This document shows positions 12,253 to 23,472 of a DNA stretch of 64,000 nucleotides, in pieces (position 1 is the first letter of the stretch; each line of letters starts with the position of its first letter). The DNA comes from Pisolithus tinctorius (taxonomy: Eukaryota > Basidiomycota > Agaricomycetes > Boletales > Pisolithaceae): assembly GCA_024663395.1 (NCBI GenBank), contig JANFAH010000119.1, forward strand, positions 1 to 64,000, read 5' to 3'. Position numbers and translations under genes: made by a program. The notes below the pieces were generated by a model. It saw only the letters and a list, made by a program, of their open reading frames with translations, was not told where the DNA came from and did no database searches.

Positions 12253-13381
12253 TTGCCAGTGGGGTGGATTCGTACTGGTCGTGGGTGCACCACGCGTTGA
12301 GAGAAGAGTCACCGAGACACTCGGTGAACACTGGTCAGCGGCGCCTCGTCACGTCACTGCAAAACCATCAAAATCGATGCCAACTGCTGATTTGACACAG
12401 GCCCGTGTGTCGGGTTGTCTGATGAGTCCCGATCGGAGCGGGGTAGAGTGGGGTGCTTTGGTTTCAATTTCTGGTCGACTGATGCCACTCCAACGCAGAA
12501 CACCGCGCGAGCTCAAAACATGCGATTTTCCTTTTCGGGGAACTACGTGCACAACGATATTTCAACGGGTCATCCAAGTCGATGACGGGCACTGATCTCA
12601 GCCAGCGACGATCCCCCTGACCGAGATCCTTCCCTCTCATGTATGTATGTAGTTGCGTATCCACCTACTGAATCCAGCATGCCCGACGTTCCGTTGTGTG
12701 GTGGTCCGCGGGGTTCAGAATCTGCAGTACGGCAAGAAACTAGTAGGATATATGACTTGGCAGCGATCAAGCGACCACTAGCTAGCATTAGCACAGGCCT
12801 GACAGGTTGGCGTACCTCGCTAACTTAGCTTACTGTATGACTTGAAGATATCGTGCATGTCAATCGACGAGTCGTTTTTTTCAAACGTTCGCCTCCTCGG
12901 AAGGCCTGTAGCGAAAAAAGTCATGTGCAACAGCCCTGGCCTGGACGAACGGTCGTCTGGGTACGCGTGATATATTTGATACCATTCAGTAGCTATCACG
13001 ACGGACGTCATATTTGCGCACCAAATGTGAGCCTCCGCGACGTAACCTAATCAGAGTCGATGAGCAAAGTGAGTCAGGGTGGGTTGGCAGGTGGCCAACA
13101 ACGACTGCCATTGTACGCAGAAGGGACAACATAGGGCTCAAGGAAACTTCCCAAGGAAGAACAAGGCTGTCCTTGTTGTTGGTATTAGCGTTTTTTTTTC
13201 TTGAGACTACCAAAACGGTGCATAAACGACTAGCCAAAACCGCGGGTCTTGTACTCCTGCGATGAAGACGATGAATGAGGAATATAAAGTAGTCAAATCC
13301 TTCTCGTTTCTACATTCCCCAGCATCAGCCAAGCTACTTTATTCGTTTCATTAGTCTTTTCCTCAAACAAGCAGAAAAAAA
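12253..13381. other. Divergent promoter region of the NT-C2 gene and clp1
   Basis: About 1.1 kb without a supportable gene. Pyrimidine-rich tracts near 13300-13370 lie just upstream of clp1. The region must hold the promoters of both flanking divergent genes. Confidence 0.45.
13283..13288 (+). promoter_or_regulatory. TATA-like box of clp1
   Basis: TATAAA lies 99 bp upstream of the clp1 ATG and is followed by a pyrimidine-rich leader, a usual arrangement for regulated fungal promoters. Assigned by position only. Confidence 0.35.
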
Positions 13382-14346
13382 ATGTTCCAAGTTCGTCCCG
13401 CCCATCCCATCCAGACAAAAGCCATCTGGGACGAAGATCTTCCAACAACTCCCTCTGCCATGGCATCCTTCCCTGCGCAGCCTTCCTACCCTTCAAACAT
13501 TCAGTTGCCACGCACCCTTCAGCGTCCTCCCTATGCTGAGGTGCCGCGGCAGAACGTCCTGGCCGTCGCCCCTGAACTCGGAGACGTTGCCATCGAGTAT
13601 GTCCGCCGCGGCCTGCGTGTTCAGGCTAATCAGTAAGTACCATGCTTCCTCCTTCTGCCCTTCCATCCGGTGCTCATTCTGTCTCCAGGATGTTGGCTGG
13701 AATCTCAGCGCTGTCCCCGTCGCACCTGCCACCCGCGATGCCGCGCTCGCAGCTGTATCACACCACATCGCTCACCATCCCTTTCCGCGCAACACAACAC
13801 GCGATATCCTGTCCCACCCACATCCTTGCGCTCTCCAAACCCTCCTCAAACGACGCCACGGTCACGCTGGTCCCAACACACGCGGTGGTGCTCGCGTCCC
13901 AATGCGCATCTCTGCCGCGTTTGCCCCCTTCCTACGTTCCTACCCAGCCTGGTGCCACCGTTAGCGTGACACTCCCCGTACTCCCTATTTCTGTGCCTTC
14001 TCCATCAGCATTCGCCCCCTTGCACGCATTCCTGTACACACATTCCGTGTCCAACTTGCTCTCTGCGCTACTCCCCGCCATCCCCTCCAGTTTCCTGTCC
14101 ACTCTGACTTCCCACCAGGCACTGCGCGGAACGCTCGCCTCTGGACCGGCACTCCATAGCCTGTCCGCGCACCTCATGTCCTCCGCTCCTGGCCTCGGCG
14201 CCCTCACCGGAGTTGCACAAAAGATCGCCGCTGTTTGGCGCAACGCGGTCGCTCTAGGTGTCCATGATCCTGAACTCTGGGACTGCCTTGATCTCGCATG
14301 GGAAGTCGTCATCGGTGCGATGAATCTCGGCGCAGGTGCCCACTAG
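13382..14346 (+). CDS. clp1: Clp1-like sexual development protein
   Basis: Model: join(13382..13632, 13689..14346), 302 residues. The single 56-bp intron (GTAAGT...TCCAG) splits a Gln codon. Exon 1 gives GDVAIEYVRRGLRVQANQ, and exon 2 continues MLAGISALSPSHLPPAMP, SQLYHTTSLTIPF, VTLVPTHAVVLASQCA and RNAVALGVHDPELWDCLDLA, all hallmarks of the basidiomycete Clp1 family. In Coprinopsis cinerea clp1 acts downstream of the A mating-type genes and is needed for clamp-cell formation. In Ustilago maydis Clp1 controls dikaryon proliferation and binds transcriptional regulators. The protein has no enzymatic motif. The neighbours (SET protein, Tag1-like protein) lie downstream on the same strand. The N-terminal half is Pro-rich, the C-terminal half likely helical. 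Family call is firm; the role here is inferred by homology. Confidence 0.85.
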
Positions 14347-14697
14347 ACTACCCAGCGATACCCATCTATGACGTCAACAAGCACTCTCTCCCGGGGTGTT
14401 CATGTCCCCAATTTCTCTTTTTGCTTCTTTCTCTCACCCTCATCTTCAATTTATGACAATCTCCTCATCTATAAGCAAGCAACTCAAAAGATGTATCGTT
14501 TACCGGCTTTTTCCGTTCTCTTCTGGTCTCCCGCGGATCAGTTTGATACCCGGTACTTTAGGCGTAGCAGAGGACGAATAATGGTTTCGAAATGTGTATC
14601 TACTAGTACAGGAATGCATCTCTCATCCCCTTCTGGACGTGTTGTGTGTGATTTGCTATGTATCTGGCGGAGCTGATAAGGTTTGCAAAGCATTTGG
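14347..14697. other. clp1 3' end and SET gene promoter
   Basis: About 350 bp between two plus-strand genes. No coding evidence beyond short frames. Confidence 0.4.
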
Positions 14698-15881
14698 ATG
14701 TTGACGGGCCCCAACTTCGAGTCTGACTATGTCGAGCTTCGGACGACACAGTATGGCGGACGCTCCCTCTTTGCAGCTCGCGATATCCCAGCCGGAACAC
14801 GCGTTCATTCGAGCCCAGGTCCCTTTGCGCATGTCATCTACAAGGACTACCGACGCGAAGTATGTGCGCAGTGCTTTGCATACGCCGCCAGCGACTCCGT
14901 GCCTGTCAAGGCCGTGCAATCCCGTGTGTGGAGTATAAAGTGCAATCCTGAAGGACTCCAAGCCTCTGCTGCCTGGTTTTGCAGCGAAGATTGCAAAAAG
15001 ACTTGGGAGAAGGACGAGACAGGACCGCTTCAGCTGCAGCTAGATGCAGCCTTGACGAAAGCTCTGGTAGCCTCTCGCAGGAAAGGTTCCAAGTCGACCA
15101 ACACGCCCTCCTTCGGTTCTTCAGACGATCTCACACAAGACGCGATCGACCAAGCATGGAAAAATGTACAGGGACTCGTGGCATCGAAAGCACGGCTCGC
15201 CGCATTTTGTGCGACTCTCGACCTCGAGGAAATGGAACTAGAGATTGCGAGGTTGCTCGTATCCGCCCTCGTCCTCCGACACGTCTCAGGCAGTAATACC
15301 AACGGTGTTGTTGATTCCGATTCGCATCGTAACGAGATACAGTCGTGGACCCATTTCCTACATATCCAAAACAACGAACTTGCGAACGTCCGCGAACGCC
15401 AGCACATTTTATCTGCTCATCTTCGAATATACGCTTTCCTCTGCAACGCGCTGCCAAGGTACCTCCTGCAGTACACGCCGACGACCGTGCGCGAAGTGCT
15501 TGCAAGAGACACCGGGAACGCTTTCGGTATCTGGGACGGCGATCGCAGGGACGAGATGTTAGGGTGGGGAATTTGGATCAGTGCCAGCTACTTCAATCAC
15601 AGTGTGTACTACTACTACTACCCGCTGTCCCAGGTATCGCAACGCAACTGGTTTTTTGACGCCTCCGTTTTTTTTTTACAGGTTGTTCTCCAAACATCCG
15701 CAAGATACGTCAAGGCAGGGCGTTGTATTTTGAAACGAGCCGCGCTGTGTCAGCCGGGGAAGAGCTGTACATCAGCTACGTTGACACCGATCAACCCGTC
15801 GAACAGAGGCAGAAGGATCTGGAGTCGAGCTGGTTCTTTAGATGTGGTTGTAGCCGGTGCAACACGGAGTCTAGGGCGTAG
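14698..15881 (+). CDS. SET-domain protein (SMYD/Set5-Set6-like)
   Basis: Model: join(14698..15601, 15682..15881), 367 residues. The N-terminus has the SET-I start (GGRSLFAARDIPAGTRV). A Cys pair (CAQC) and FCSEDC then form a MYND-like insertion. After a helical middle comes WISASYFNHS|CSPNIRK, with the NHSC motif rebuilt exactly across the 80-bp intron. It is followed by AGEELYISYVDTD and a Cys-rich post-SET tail, RCGCSRC. These are the cofactor and active-site elements of lysine methyltransferases, so activity is plausible. The substrate (histone or other protein) is unknown. An ACT microsatellite sits at the 5' end of the intron. The open frame extends upstream only through a TTG; ATG 14698 is the first true start. 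It ends 86 bp before the next gene. Confidence 0.8.
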
Positions 15882-15966
15882 ATAGTTTACATAGATGGAT
15901 AGATAGGGACCAATTGTAGCGGATTTGGGAAGGAAGGTGGCTACGTCTGACCTCACACCACGAGCC

Positions 15967-17924
15967 ATGGCACTTGCAGCGGGGGATGCGAAGGGAAAGA
16001 GCAAAGCCAATGCACCGGAACAAACCTCAGAAAGGACGCCGCTGCTGCAAGGCGAGGCAAGCCAGAGCACCCTCTTGTCTGACATCGTCATCGATGCAGA
16101 GAACGCTGGCGCCCGACACCGCCTGCGTTCGACGCTGACGCTAGTCTTCTTCACGTCTCTCTTCCTTTGCTTGCTCATATTCGCTGTCATCGTCTTGTTT
16201 GCCTATTCCTTTGCTTCCACTTTGTCGGACGTCTCCCCGCAGGATCTGCTAGAGAAAGGCATCGTGTTCGAGGGGCCGAATCGCGTAGACGTTCTCAATG
16301 CTACGGATGGTGGAATTTGGATTAATGTGGATGCCAGGGTAGGCATAGATGCTGGGTCTATCCTCGGCGTGAACTCAGAAGATGATGAAGGGACATTGAA
16401 AGACGCATGGAAGTCCATGGGGCGTCTCGGTGTCCGCCTCATCAAGACAGTATCAGCTGATCTCTCGGCCGTGTATATCTACTCCTTTACACAAGCGTTA
16501 CTTGGAGTGGTCTCCCTTGAGCCGCTGGAACTCCCCATCACCGCCAACCCTCCATCCAACAACTCTTGGTTGACGCCTGTATCCATTCCTCTCTTTATAC
16601 AACCGACCAACAACTCTTCCGACTTGGCACAATTCGTTAACGACTCATGGCGTGAAGGAGTAGTCTCTGTCCATGCTGTCGTCCCGAACGTCGATATATG
16701 GGGTGGTAACGTCAACAGAAACAGCTGGAGGAGTGTATTGAAGCTAAGTGAGAAGGATCTTGGTGTACAGGCGATGCTCCAGTGTACGTCTACTAGGTTT
16801 TCTTTTCTGTTTTGTTGAGAAGGACTTCCGACTTATACAAATCAAGTACCACCCATTCCTGGTCTGCCTTTCCCGGGGAGTGGCGAGCCGTTTCCGCCAT
16901 TTTCCAAGTTAGTTGCCCTTCGAGATTTCTACATAGCGTCATCTCCGGAAGGTCTTGTCTTGCAAGCCCATGCCTCGGCTGTTAACCCAGCACCACCCAC
17001 GCTCGAGGTGACAGTTCCAAGTTTACCGTTTATCGTTTCCGTACCGGGTGCCGGGGATACTCTTGTTCCACTCGCGTCCGTTCATACCGAACCTTTTTCC
17101 CTCACCCACCCCACGATCTCGATTTTGATATCTGGACATGTTCTTCCCCTCTCTCCAGAGGCAACTGGGCCATTATCAATCTTCGTCAGCCGCTACCTAT
17201 CGCTCCAGCACAATCCCATATCCATTGCGTCTCCTCTGTTCCCGTCCCTCGTTATCGATGCTGAGTTCCCTTCCCCGGATACTCGGCCAGATATCCTTCG
17301 CAACGTCACGATACGAAACATGAGGGTCAAACCAAATTCCACAGGGAACGGATTGTTGGCCAGCGGGGAAGTCTTCGCGCGTCTGGTCCTCCCGAAAGGA
17401 ATGAACTTCTCGATGGACGTCAGGCGAGTCTTTCCAAACATTCTCGTGTTTGACGGCGATGTCCCGGAATCGGCGGCAAATGTAACAATTACGTCTCGGA
17501 ACGGCTCGTGTACCATCCTCCCGGATCCCTTACCTCCCCGAGCGTTTGGCCATATATGTCCTGAGGAGTGGTTGAAAGCCGCTAGCACATACGACGGTTC
17601 TGAGGATGGTGGTTCCGCATTTTTGGTCACCGCTTCTATCGTGAATGTACCGATTCAAGTTCTTCCGGGTCGCGAGCAGGAGTTCAGCAATTTTGTTAGC
17701 AAGGTGCGTAGGACAAACTGGCTTTTCGCTCCCTTCCCCTCATGTTGTCAACCTAGGTAATCTTCAGCTCGAAAGGAGCGCTCGCTGGACTTCAGGGTAT
17801 TGCCAGCATCGGTGTTCACATTGTTAGCTTACCCTTTGAAGGTGGCGGAGAGAATTCAGAGTTTGTGCTGGATGGTTTGCCATTACGAGGGGTCGTGCGG
17901 ATTGGCAAGAAGTTCAGTCTATGA
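15967..17924 (+). CDS. Tag1/LEA-2-like vacuolar membrane protein
   Basis: Model: join(15967..16783, 16847..17703, 17757..17924), 613 residues, with introns of 63 and 53 bp. The N-terminus has a dileucine-type sorting motif (SERTPLLQGE), then one hydrophobic helix (TLVFFTSLFLCLLIFAVIVL). A long lumenal region follows, rich in beta strand and N-glycosylation sequons and in repeated IPLF/LPI patterns. Length, topology and this composition match yeast Tag1, a vacuolar protein with LEA-2 domains reported to help end autophagy. I make this link by pattern and length, not by alignment, so the family is probable and the function inferred. Pieces of this gene's 3' end recur at 19.97-20.1 and 21.1 kb. 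Confidence 0.6.
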
Positions 17925-18111
17925 TTTGTTTTTCATTCCTCTTTTTTCTGTTGCAACGACGGAGCGCATTCAGTCGCCCATATCACCTGCTTTTCTGTAG
18001 AACTTCTCAAGTTCATTGCAGACAATGTCATTTCATATATTTTAAGGAGACCTTTGTATCATCCTGCTAATGTAGAACAGAATGGACACCTGGAACGGTT
18101 TTCCATTGACT

Positions 18112-19766
18112 TCAATTGTAATGTTTGATGACTAAACCATTGATGATTTCCTCTTCGACTCCTTTTTCTTTGCTTGGTCTGAGTTCGGTCCGACCATACC
18201 CATTCGCTCTTCCCCTCCGCCACTCCAACATCGTCGGAGCGACGCTATCCTCACAACGAGGGTTGATCCCAACCCTCTTCAAGACAGGGGACTCATACAA
18301 CGGCACCAACTTGACGTCGCCATCGGTCATAGTGAAATAGAAGACTCCGAGACGAGTGTACTGTTGTTGATCTGGAGGGGGCTGGACAACGCGGTGGATG
18401 GTCCCTTTGTAATATCCACCCGTGAGGAAGTCCATCGCATCGCCGGCGTTCACGACCTGTTACATAAACGACACAGTAGAAAGTTATACTTGCAAATCAA
18501 TCAAAAAAAGTAAGGACTTACGAGAGCATTTTCAACGTGTTTGACCCAACGCCATTTGCCATCCTTGCCGAGGATTTGTAATGCCGCAACCGGCTGGCTC
18601 CACAGAATCGTTATGCTTCCAGAATCTGCAACGGACATGCAAATGCAGCAGGAAAACATTTAATGGCTGCAAACGTAAAAATGGCTTTCGACGGACCCGT
18701 ATGTCCCTTGAGCCAAACATTGTTTGTTTTCTCTTCATCCTCCGCAGAGCGGGGATAACTGAAAGGAGGGGTGCACGTTGAGCTCATTATTGTGCATAAA
18801 ACTCGCACTGATCACCGACTATTTGATAAATCTGACTGTGAGTGGTATGAGCTCGGGTTCTACGATCTTAACCTCTACCTACCAAAAGCCTCTCCAAGGC
18901 CATTGCAATTATGAATTTTGACCAATGCGTCCTCAGGAAGCTCCAAGCTTAGTGCAATGAGCCTGCGAGTTACTAATTTCAACGAGAGAGTATTTGGCCG
19001 ATTGCAATGGCGGACCTCAGGACGGCAAACAGAACGTTGGCGTGATTAAACCGAGCAAACTCCTCGATCTCGGGGAGAAAAGGTCGTAATGCTTCAGGAT
19101 GATCTTGCTTGTGGACGTCTCGATCAACTGAAAAAAAGAATGAGTCAGGGGCGAAGGGCATCTACATAGACGACTTTGAAGTAGCACACTTACTGTTGAT
19201 ATACTCGAGCTGGTCACGGACTCCAGCATCGATATGCTACATAACCCACTCGGTTAACACAACAACATTGGGAAACGAACATGGAATACATACCCAGTAT
19301 TGCCGTAGTTTATACGCCTGGTACCAACCGGTTTCCTCTTGATCTATGTCGGAATATAACCGTTTCTCCTCGTCACTCACACAGGAAAACGGTACATCGG
19401 CGATGTCAAACATGCGATCTCTCTTTTCAGATAGGGGGGAAGATGGGGTAAGAACAGATTTCCAATCCAGCATAATGAAGTCAAACTCCCCTGAGTTTGT
19501 GGATACCCGTGATTGACGACGTAGAAGAACCCATGAGTGAGTAGTGCATCCCGAACTTGAGATGCAAGTGCGGCGCGACCTCGCGCGCTCTCCATCTTGG
19601 ATAGATCGATCGTAGCGAGATCGGCATAGTCCACTGCCGCATCGTTATATTTCAGTGATGAGTCTAGTCGTGGTCAATCGTACATAGAGAAATGAAACTC
19701 ACGGTCGGCTTTTGTGGGAGGTGCCGCGTTGTAATGGGGAACTGGGGGCAAAGCAGTCACTGACAT
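18112..19766 (-). pseudogene. 2OG-Fe(II) dioxygenase, copy 1, with a lost splice donor
   Basis: Ten exons match copy 2 one for one: 19703-19766, 19491-19633, 19294-19422, 19194-19236, 19016-19127, 18883-18962, 18820-18835, 18697-18758, 18522-18625, 18112-18456. Spliced, they would give 365 residues of an isopenicillin-N-synthase-like oxygenase. It keeps KLRQYWHIDAGVRDQ, the iron ligands GHTDSGS (His-x-Asp) and GTIHRVVQPP (distal His), and YTRLG for 2-oxoglutarate. However, the donor after exon 2 is GGGAGT instead of GTGAGT (GG at 19490-19489, minus strand). Retaining that intron shifts frame and meets a stop in the next exon region (19377). No alternative donor preserves the NHGY segment. Everything else is intact, so the loss looks recent, or a rare non-canonical splice is used. 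Confidence 0.7.
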
Positions 19767-20189
19767 GATAGGAGGATCGAGAGGGAGAGATGATTCCGCG
19801 GACGTTGTTCGGCTCAGAGTGTATGGTGCGTACTACCATGACAGGAACTGCCACAACGCCCACGGGGTCTGCACACCTGGTGGTACAGATCGAAGCCGTC
19901 AGGGGTTGAAGATCAGAAGGAGCCGGGGCCAACGGGGAGGTCTCTGAGTGTCAAGTGACTCCAGTCCCTCCCAAAGGAGCTTACTTCACGATGGACGTCA
20001 GGCGAGTTGTTTTCTGTGTTTGATCAGTCTCCGCAGAGACCTTCAGGGCACTCCCAGTGCTGGTATTTCTGTTCTTAATATCTTTATCTTTGGTTGCCGC
20101 ATGGGTCTCGAGCGCTCAGTTCACGTGTTGTGATCATCGATTAATACCGTCGACACGCCTTACAGGTCACCTTCTCTCTCGTCGTCTCC
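19767..20189. pseudogene. Remnants of the Tag1-like gene
   Basis: Two blocks resemble the Tag1-like gene on the plus strand. Near 19967-20015 the sequence matches its segment around 17393-17455, sharing GATGGACGTCAGGCGAGT. Near 20038-20090 it matches the last exon around 17783-17835. The pieces are out of frame with each other and contain stops, so they are decayed duplicate fragments. Confidence 0.5.
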
Positions 20190-20990
20190 ATGGCTGACTG
20201 CACTCTGAGACGGTCGAAGCATCTGGAATTTTATATTCACACAGTAACCTTCCTCGTGCGTGTCACCCTACTTTCTGCCGCCACCCTCCAACTTACCCTT
20301 CACCTAGGTAGAGGACTGTCTTTTTCGCGTTCCTCGGGAGCCATTGGAGGCGGAGTCAACTGTCTTCAGGGACATGTTTCTTCTCCCCCAAGGTGACTCG
20401 GAGACGGTCGAAGGCCAGAGTGATACATGCCCAGTGATCCTGCAAGGCGTTTCCAAGAAGGAATTTGAAAGCTTGTTACGAGCTCTATTGAACAGGTCTG
20501 TCTCTCCATTATTCTCCATCCGTAGCTGACATCTGCACCATATGCCAGACAACATGGGAAACAGAAGGGCTCGAGTTTAGGCAAAATTCAATGGATTTCA
20601 GTTCTCAAGTTATCGACGATGTGGGAGTTCAATGAGTTGCGCGATACCGCCATCCAGCGTCTGGATTCGCCTTCCCAGCCTCTTGACCCAGTTAACAAAT
20701 TGGTCCTCGCTTCGAAGTACGAGATCAAGAAGTGGCAACTTCCTGCTCTAGTTGAGTTGGCCGACCGGCCCTCGCCGATTAGTGTGGAGGAAGGGCGTCT
20801 CATAGGATTCGAGAACGCACTGAAGTTGGCTGCAGTGCGAGAGGAGTTTAAGACGATGAAGCTCGTGGATGGTTTCTTTAGAGACTTCACCGTTAAACCC
20901 GGGGGTGAAAGAAGTTCCAAAGACAAAGAAAAAGAAAAAGAAAGTCGTACAAATTGCATCTCACTCGTACGCAAGGCCTTTGACTTGTAG
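20190..20990 (+). CDS. BTB/POZ domain protein
   Basis: Model: join(20190..20255, 20308..20495, 20549..20990), 231 residues. The first intron (GTGCGT...CACCTAG) joins HTVTFL to VEDCLFRVPREPLEAEST. The second, with a GCTGAC branch-like site, joins RALLNR to QHGKQKGSSLGKIQWISVLK. The protein then reads VFRDMFLLPQGD, VEGQSD, VILQGVSKKEFESLLRAL, LKLSTMWEFNELRDTAIQRL and VNKLVLASKYEIKKW. This is the standard pattern of the large agaricomycete BTB family, which probably mediates dimerisation or acts as a ubiquitin-ligase adaptor. The C-terminus ends in a Lys/Glu-rich stretch. It lies between the duplicated oxygenase copies and diverges from copy 1. The partner and target are unknown. Confidence 0.75.
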
Positions 20991-21406
20991 TTACTAGTAT
21001 GTACCTGGACATGATCGCCTTCATTTGTACCTCTCTGCCTTGACTGACGACTGACGATATCGAACTCCAAGAACACAAGTGCATGTGCGGTTAGATGTAT
21101 ATGTTGAGCGATTTTCCATCACGAGGGAACGTGCGGATTCGCAATTTGAAGAAATTCAGTCTGCGTTGTCGTTCACATTACATCAACTGGAATAAGCCCT
21201 TATGTTCACAGTTCGGCCCGGCCCTGGTAATCAAGCCGGTAAGAATAGTGAGGACAACTTCGAAATCTCCCAAGGCGATCCGTAACATCTGGATCGAGAC
21301 TAAGAGCTTGGCGAGTTCATGGCAGATAGTGTGGTCTCATATTCCTGTGGAGGTCTTTGAATTGCCCTGTTGATGTAGAACAGAGAGGACACTTGTTTCT
21401 TTGATG
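20991..21406. pseudogene. Second Tag1-like 3' remnant and duplicated tail region
   Basis: At 21118-21165 the sequence resembles the last codons of the Tag1-like gene (17878-17924), sharing the ACGAGGG...CGTGCGGATT..AAG and TTCAGTCT strings. From about 21370 onward it matches the 3' flank at 18070-18120, including ATGTAGAACAGA and TCAATTGTAATGTTTGA. This shows the duplication carried the convergent neighbour's tail along with the oxygenase gene. Confidence 0.55.
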
Positions 21407-23070
21407 TCAATTGTAATGTTTGACGACTACACCATCAATGATCTCCTCCTCGACTCCCTTGTCTTTACTTGGTCTGAGTTCGGTCCGACCATACCCATTC
21501 GCTCTTCTCCTCCGCCACTCTAACATCGTTAGAGCAACGCTATTCTCGCAACAAGGGTTGATCCCGACCCTCTTCAAGACAGGGGACTCATACAACGGCA
21601 CCAACTTGACATCGCCATCGGTCATGGCAACATACAAAGCGCCTAGACGAGTGTATTGTTGTTGATCCGGGGGAGGTTGGACAACACGATGGATGGTCCC
21701 CATGTAATACCCACCCGTGAGGAAGTCTATCGCGTCGCCAGCATTCACGATCTGTTAAACGACACATAAGAGAAGTTTTACTCGCAGATCAGTCAAAAAT
21801 TCTCCAATTTAAAAAAAAAATGAAGCAATAAAACCAGGTCTTACGAGAGCGTTTTCGACATGCTTGACCCAACGCCATTTGCTGTCCTTGCCGAGAATTT
21901 GCAATGCCGCGACTGGTTGGCTCCATAGAATCGTTACGCTTCCAGAATCTGCAATGGACCGCAGATGCAGTGGGCAAACGTTAGTATCAGCCAATATACA
22001 GACGTAGAATGGCTTTCAACAGACCTGTATGTCCCTTGAACCAAACATTGTTTGTTTTCTCTTCATCCTCCGCAGAGCGGGGATGACTGAAAGGAAATAC
22101 GCGTGTTGACTGATTATGGTATACAAGAGATGCACTAACAGACTGACTATTTGATAAATTTGACTGTGAACGATGTGAGCCTGAGTTGATACTCCTAACC
22201 TCTACGTACCGAAAGCCTCTACAAGGTCATTGCAATTATGGAGTTTGACCAATGCATCTTCAGGAAGTTCCAGGCTTAGTGCAATGAGTCTGCACGCCAC
22301 CAATGAAAATGAAAAAGCATTTGACAGATTGCACTGACGGACCTCAGGACGGCAAGTAGAACGTTGGTGTGATTGAACCGAGCAAACTCCTCCACCTCGG
22401 GGAGAAAAGGTCGTAATGCTTCGGGGTGACCTTGTTTGTGGACGTCTCGATCAACTCCAGAAAAAGATGAGTCAAGGAGGCTATCTGCCAGAACAAATTT
22501 GATATAGTACTTACTGTTGATAAACTCGATATGGTCACGGACACCAGCGTCAATGTGCTATATAATCCGTTCGGTTAACACGAGAGCGTGAGAGGAGACA
22601 TGTCGTTGGAAAATGTACCCAATATTGTCGTAGTTTATACGCCCGGTACCAACCAGTCTCTTGATCTATGTCGGCATACAGCCGTTTCTCCTCGTCGCTC
22701 ACACAGGAAAATGGTACATCGGCGATGTCAAATATGCGATCTGTCTTTTCAGAAGGGGCAAGAACAGGTTTCCAATCACAGCGCAACGGAGTCAAACTCA
22801 CCTGAGCTTGTGAATATCCGTGATTGACGACGTAGAAGAACCCATGGGTGAGTAGTGCATCCCGGACTTGAGATGCAAGTGCGGCGCGGCATTGCGCGCT
22901 CTCCATCTTGGATAGATCAATCGTAGCAAGATCGGCATAGTCCACTGCCACATCATCACATTATAGTGATGTCAGCCAGTCTCGTACAACAGGAAGCGCA
23001 ACTCACAATCGGCTTTTGTGGGAGGTGCCGCGTTGTAGTGGGGAACTGGAGGCAAAGTAGTGACTGGCAT
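21407..23070 (-). CDS. 2OG-Fe(II) dioxygenase, copy 2 (isopenicillin-N-synthase-like)
   Basis: Model: complement(join(21407..21751, 21845..21948, 22025..22086, 22148..22163, 22210..22289, 22343..22454, 22515..22557, 22619..22744, 22802..22944, 23007..23070)), 364 residues. All junctions are GT-AG and in phase, including a 16-nt micro-exon (22148-22163). The N-terminus is MPVTTLPPVPHYNAAPPTKA; then come FYVVNHGYSQAQ|TDRIFD, KLRQYWHIDAGVRDQ, the His-x-Asp ligand in GHTDSGS, the distal His in GTIHRVVQPP and the Arg in YTRLG. These are the Fe(II) and 2-oxoglutarate ligands of the family, so an active oxygenase is expected. The substrate cannot be inferred. It lacks one Glu of copy 1 (IDQETGW against IDQEETGW). 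Copy 1 has a broken donor; this copy does not. Confidence 0.85.
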
Positions 23071-23472
23071 GTTGAAAGGTCGGGAGCAAGAAAGAAGTGG
23101 AGTAAGGAGTCTTATTCGCCTCAGAACATTACATGCTTAATCGCATCGTGATGGGAACTGTCACAACACCCACGAGACCCGCATTACACGTGCACACTAC
23201 GAAACTTCACGAGTAGGTAAGTTCCAGGAGCGAGTAGCTCCAATGAGTACCCGCGTGGTGGTGCAGAAGAGGACCTGTCTCTGTTGTTATGTTTTGAGGC
23301 TTCACGCCAAATGTGGGTTTCACTGCCGGCAGCGAGGTAGCGGAATGAAGACAAAGGGTGTTCAACCCCACGAAGGTGAATAATACGTCGGACAAGAGAC
23401 AAGTGCACTCCAGCGTGCCTGTTGAGGATTGAAGGTCAGAGGAAGCTAGTTGATCCAGATGTAAGAAACGCA
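23071..23472. other. Duplicated upstream flank of the oxygenase
   Basis: Parts match the flank of copy 1, for example ACAACACCCACGAG near 23163 against ACAACGCCCACGGG near 19853. The duplicated block therefore reaches at least about 100 bp upstream of the start codons. No gene was seen. Confidence 0.4.

Noticed and set aside
12253..12312. N-terminal extension of the NT-C2 protein
   Set aside because: It begins at a GTG just below an in-frame stop; the first ATG is at 12252.
15604..15618. ACT trinucleotide repeat
   Set aside because: It is a short microsatellite inside the SET gene intron, without sign of function.
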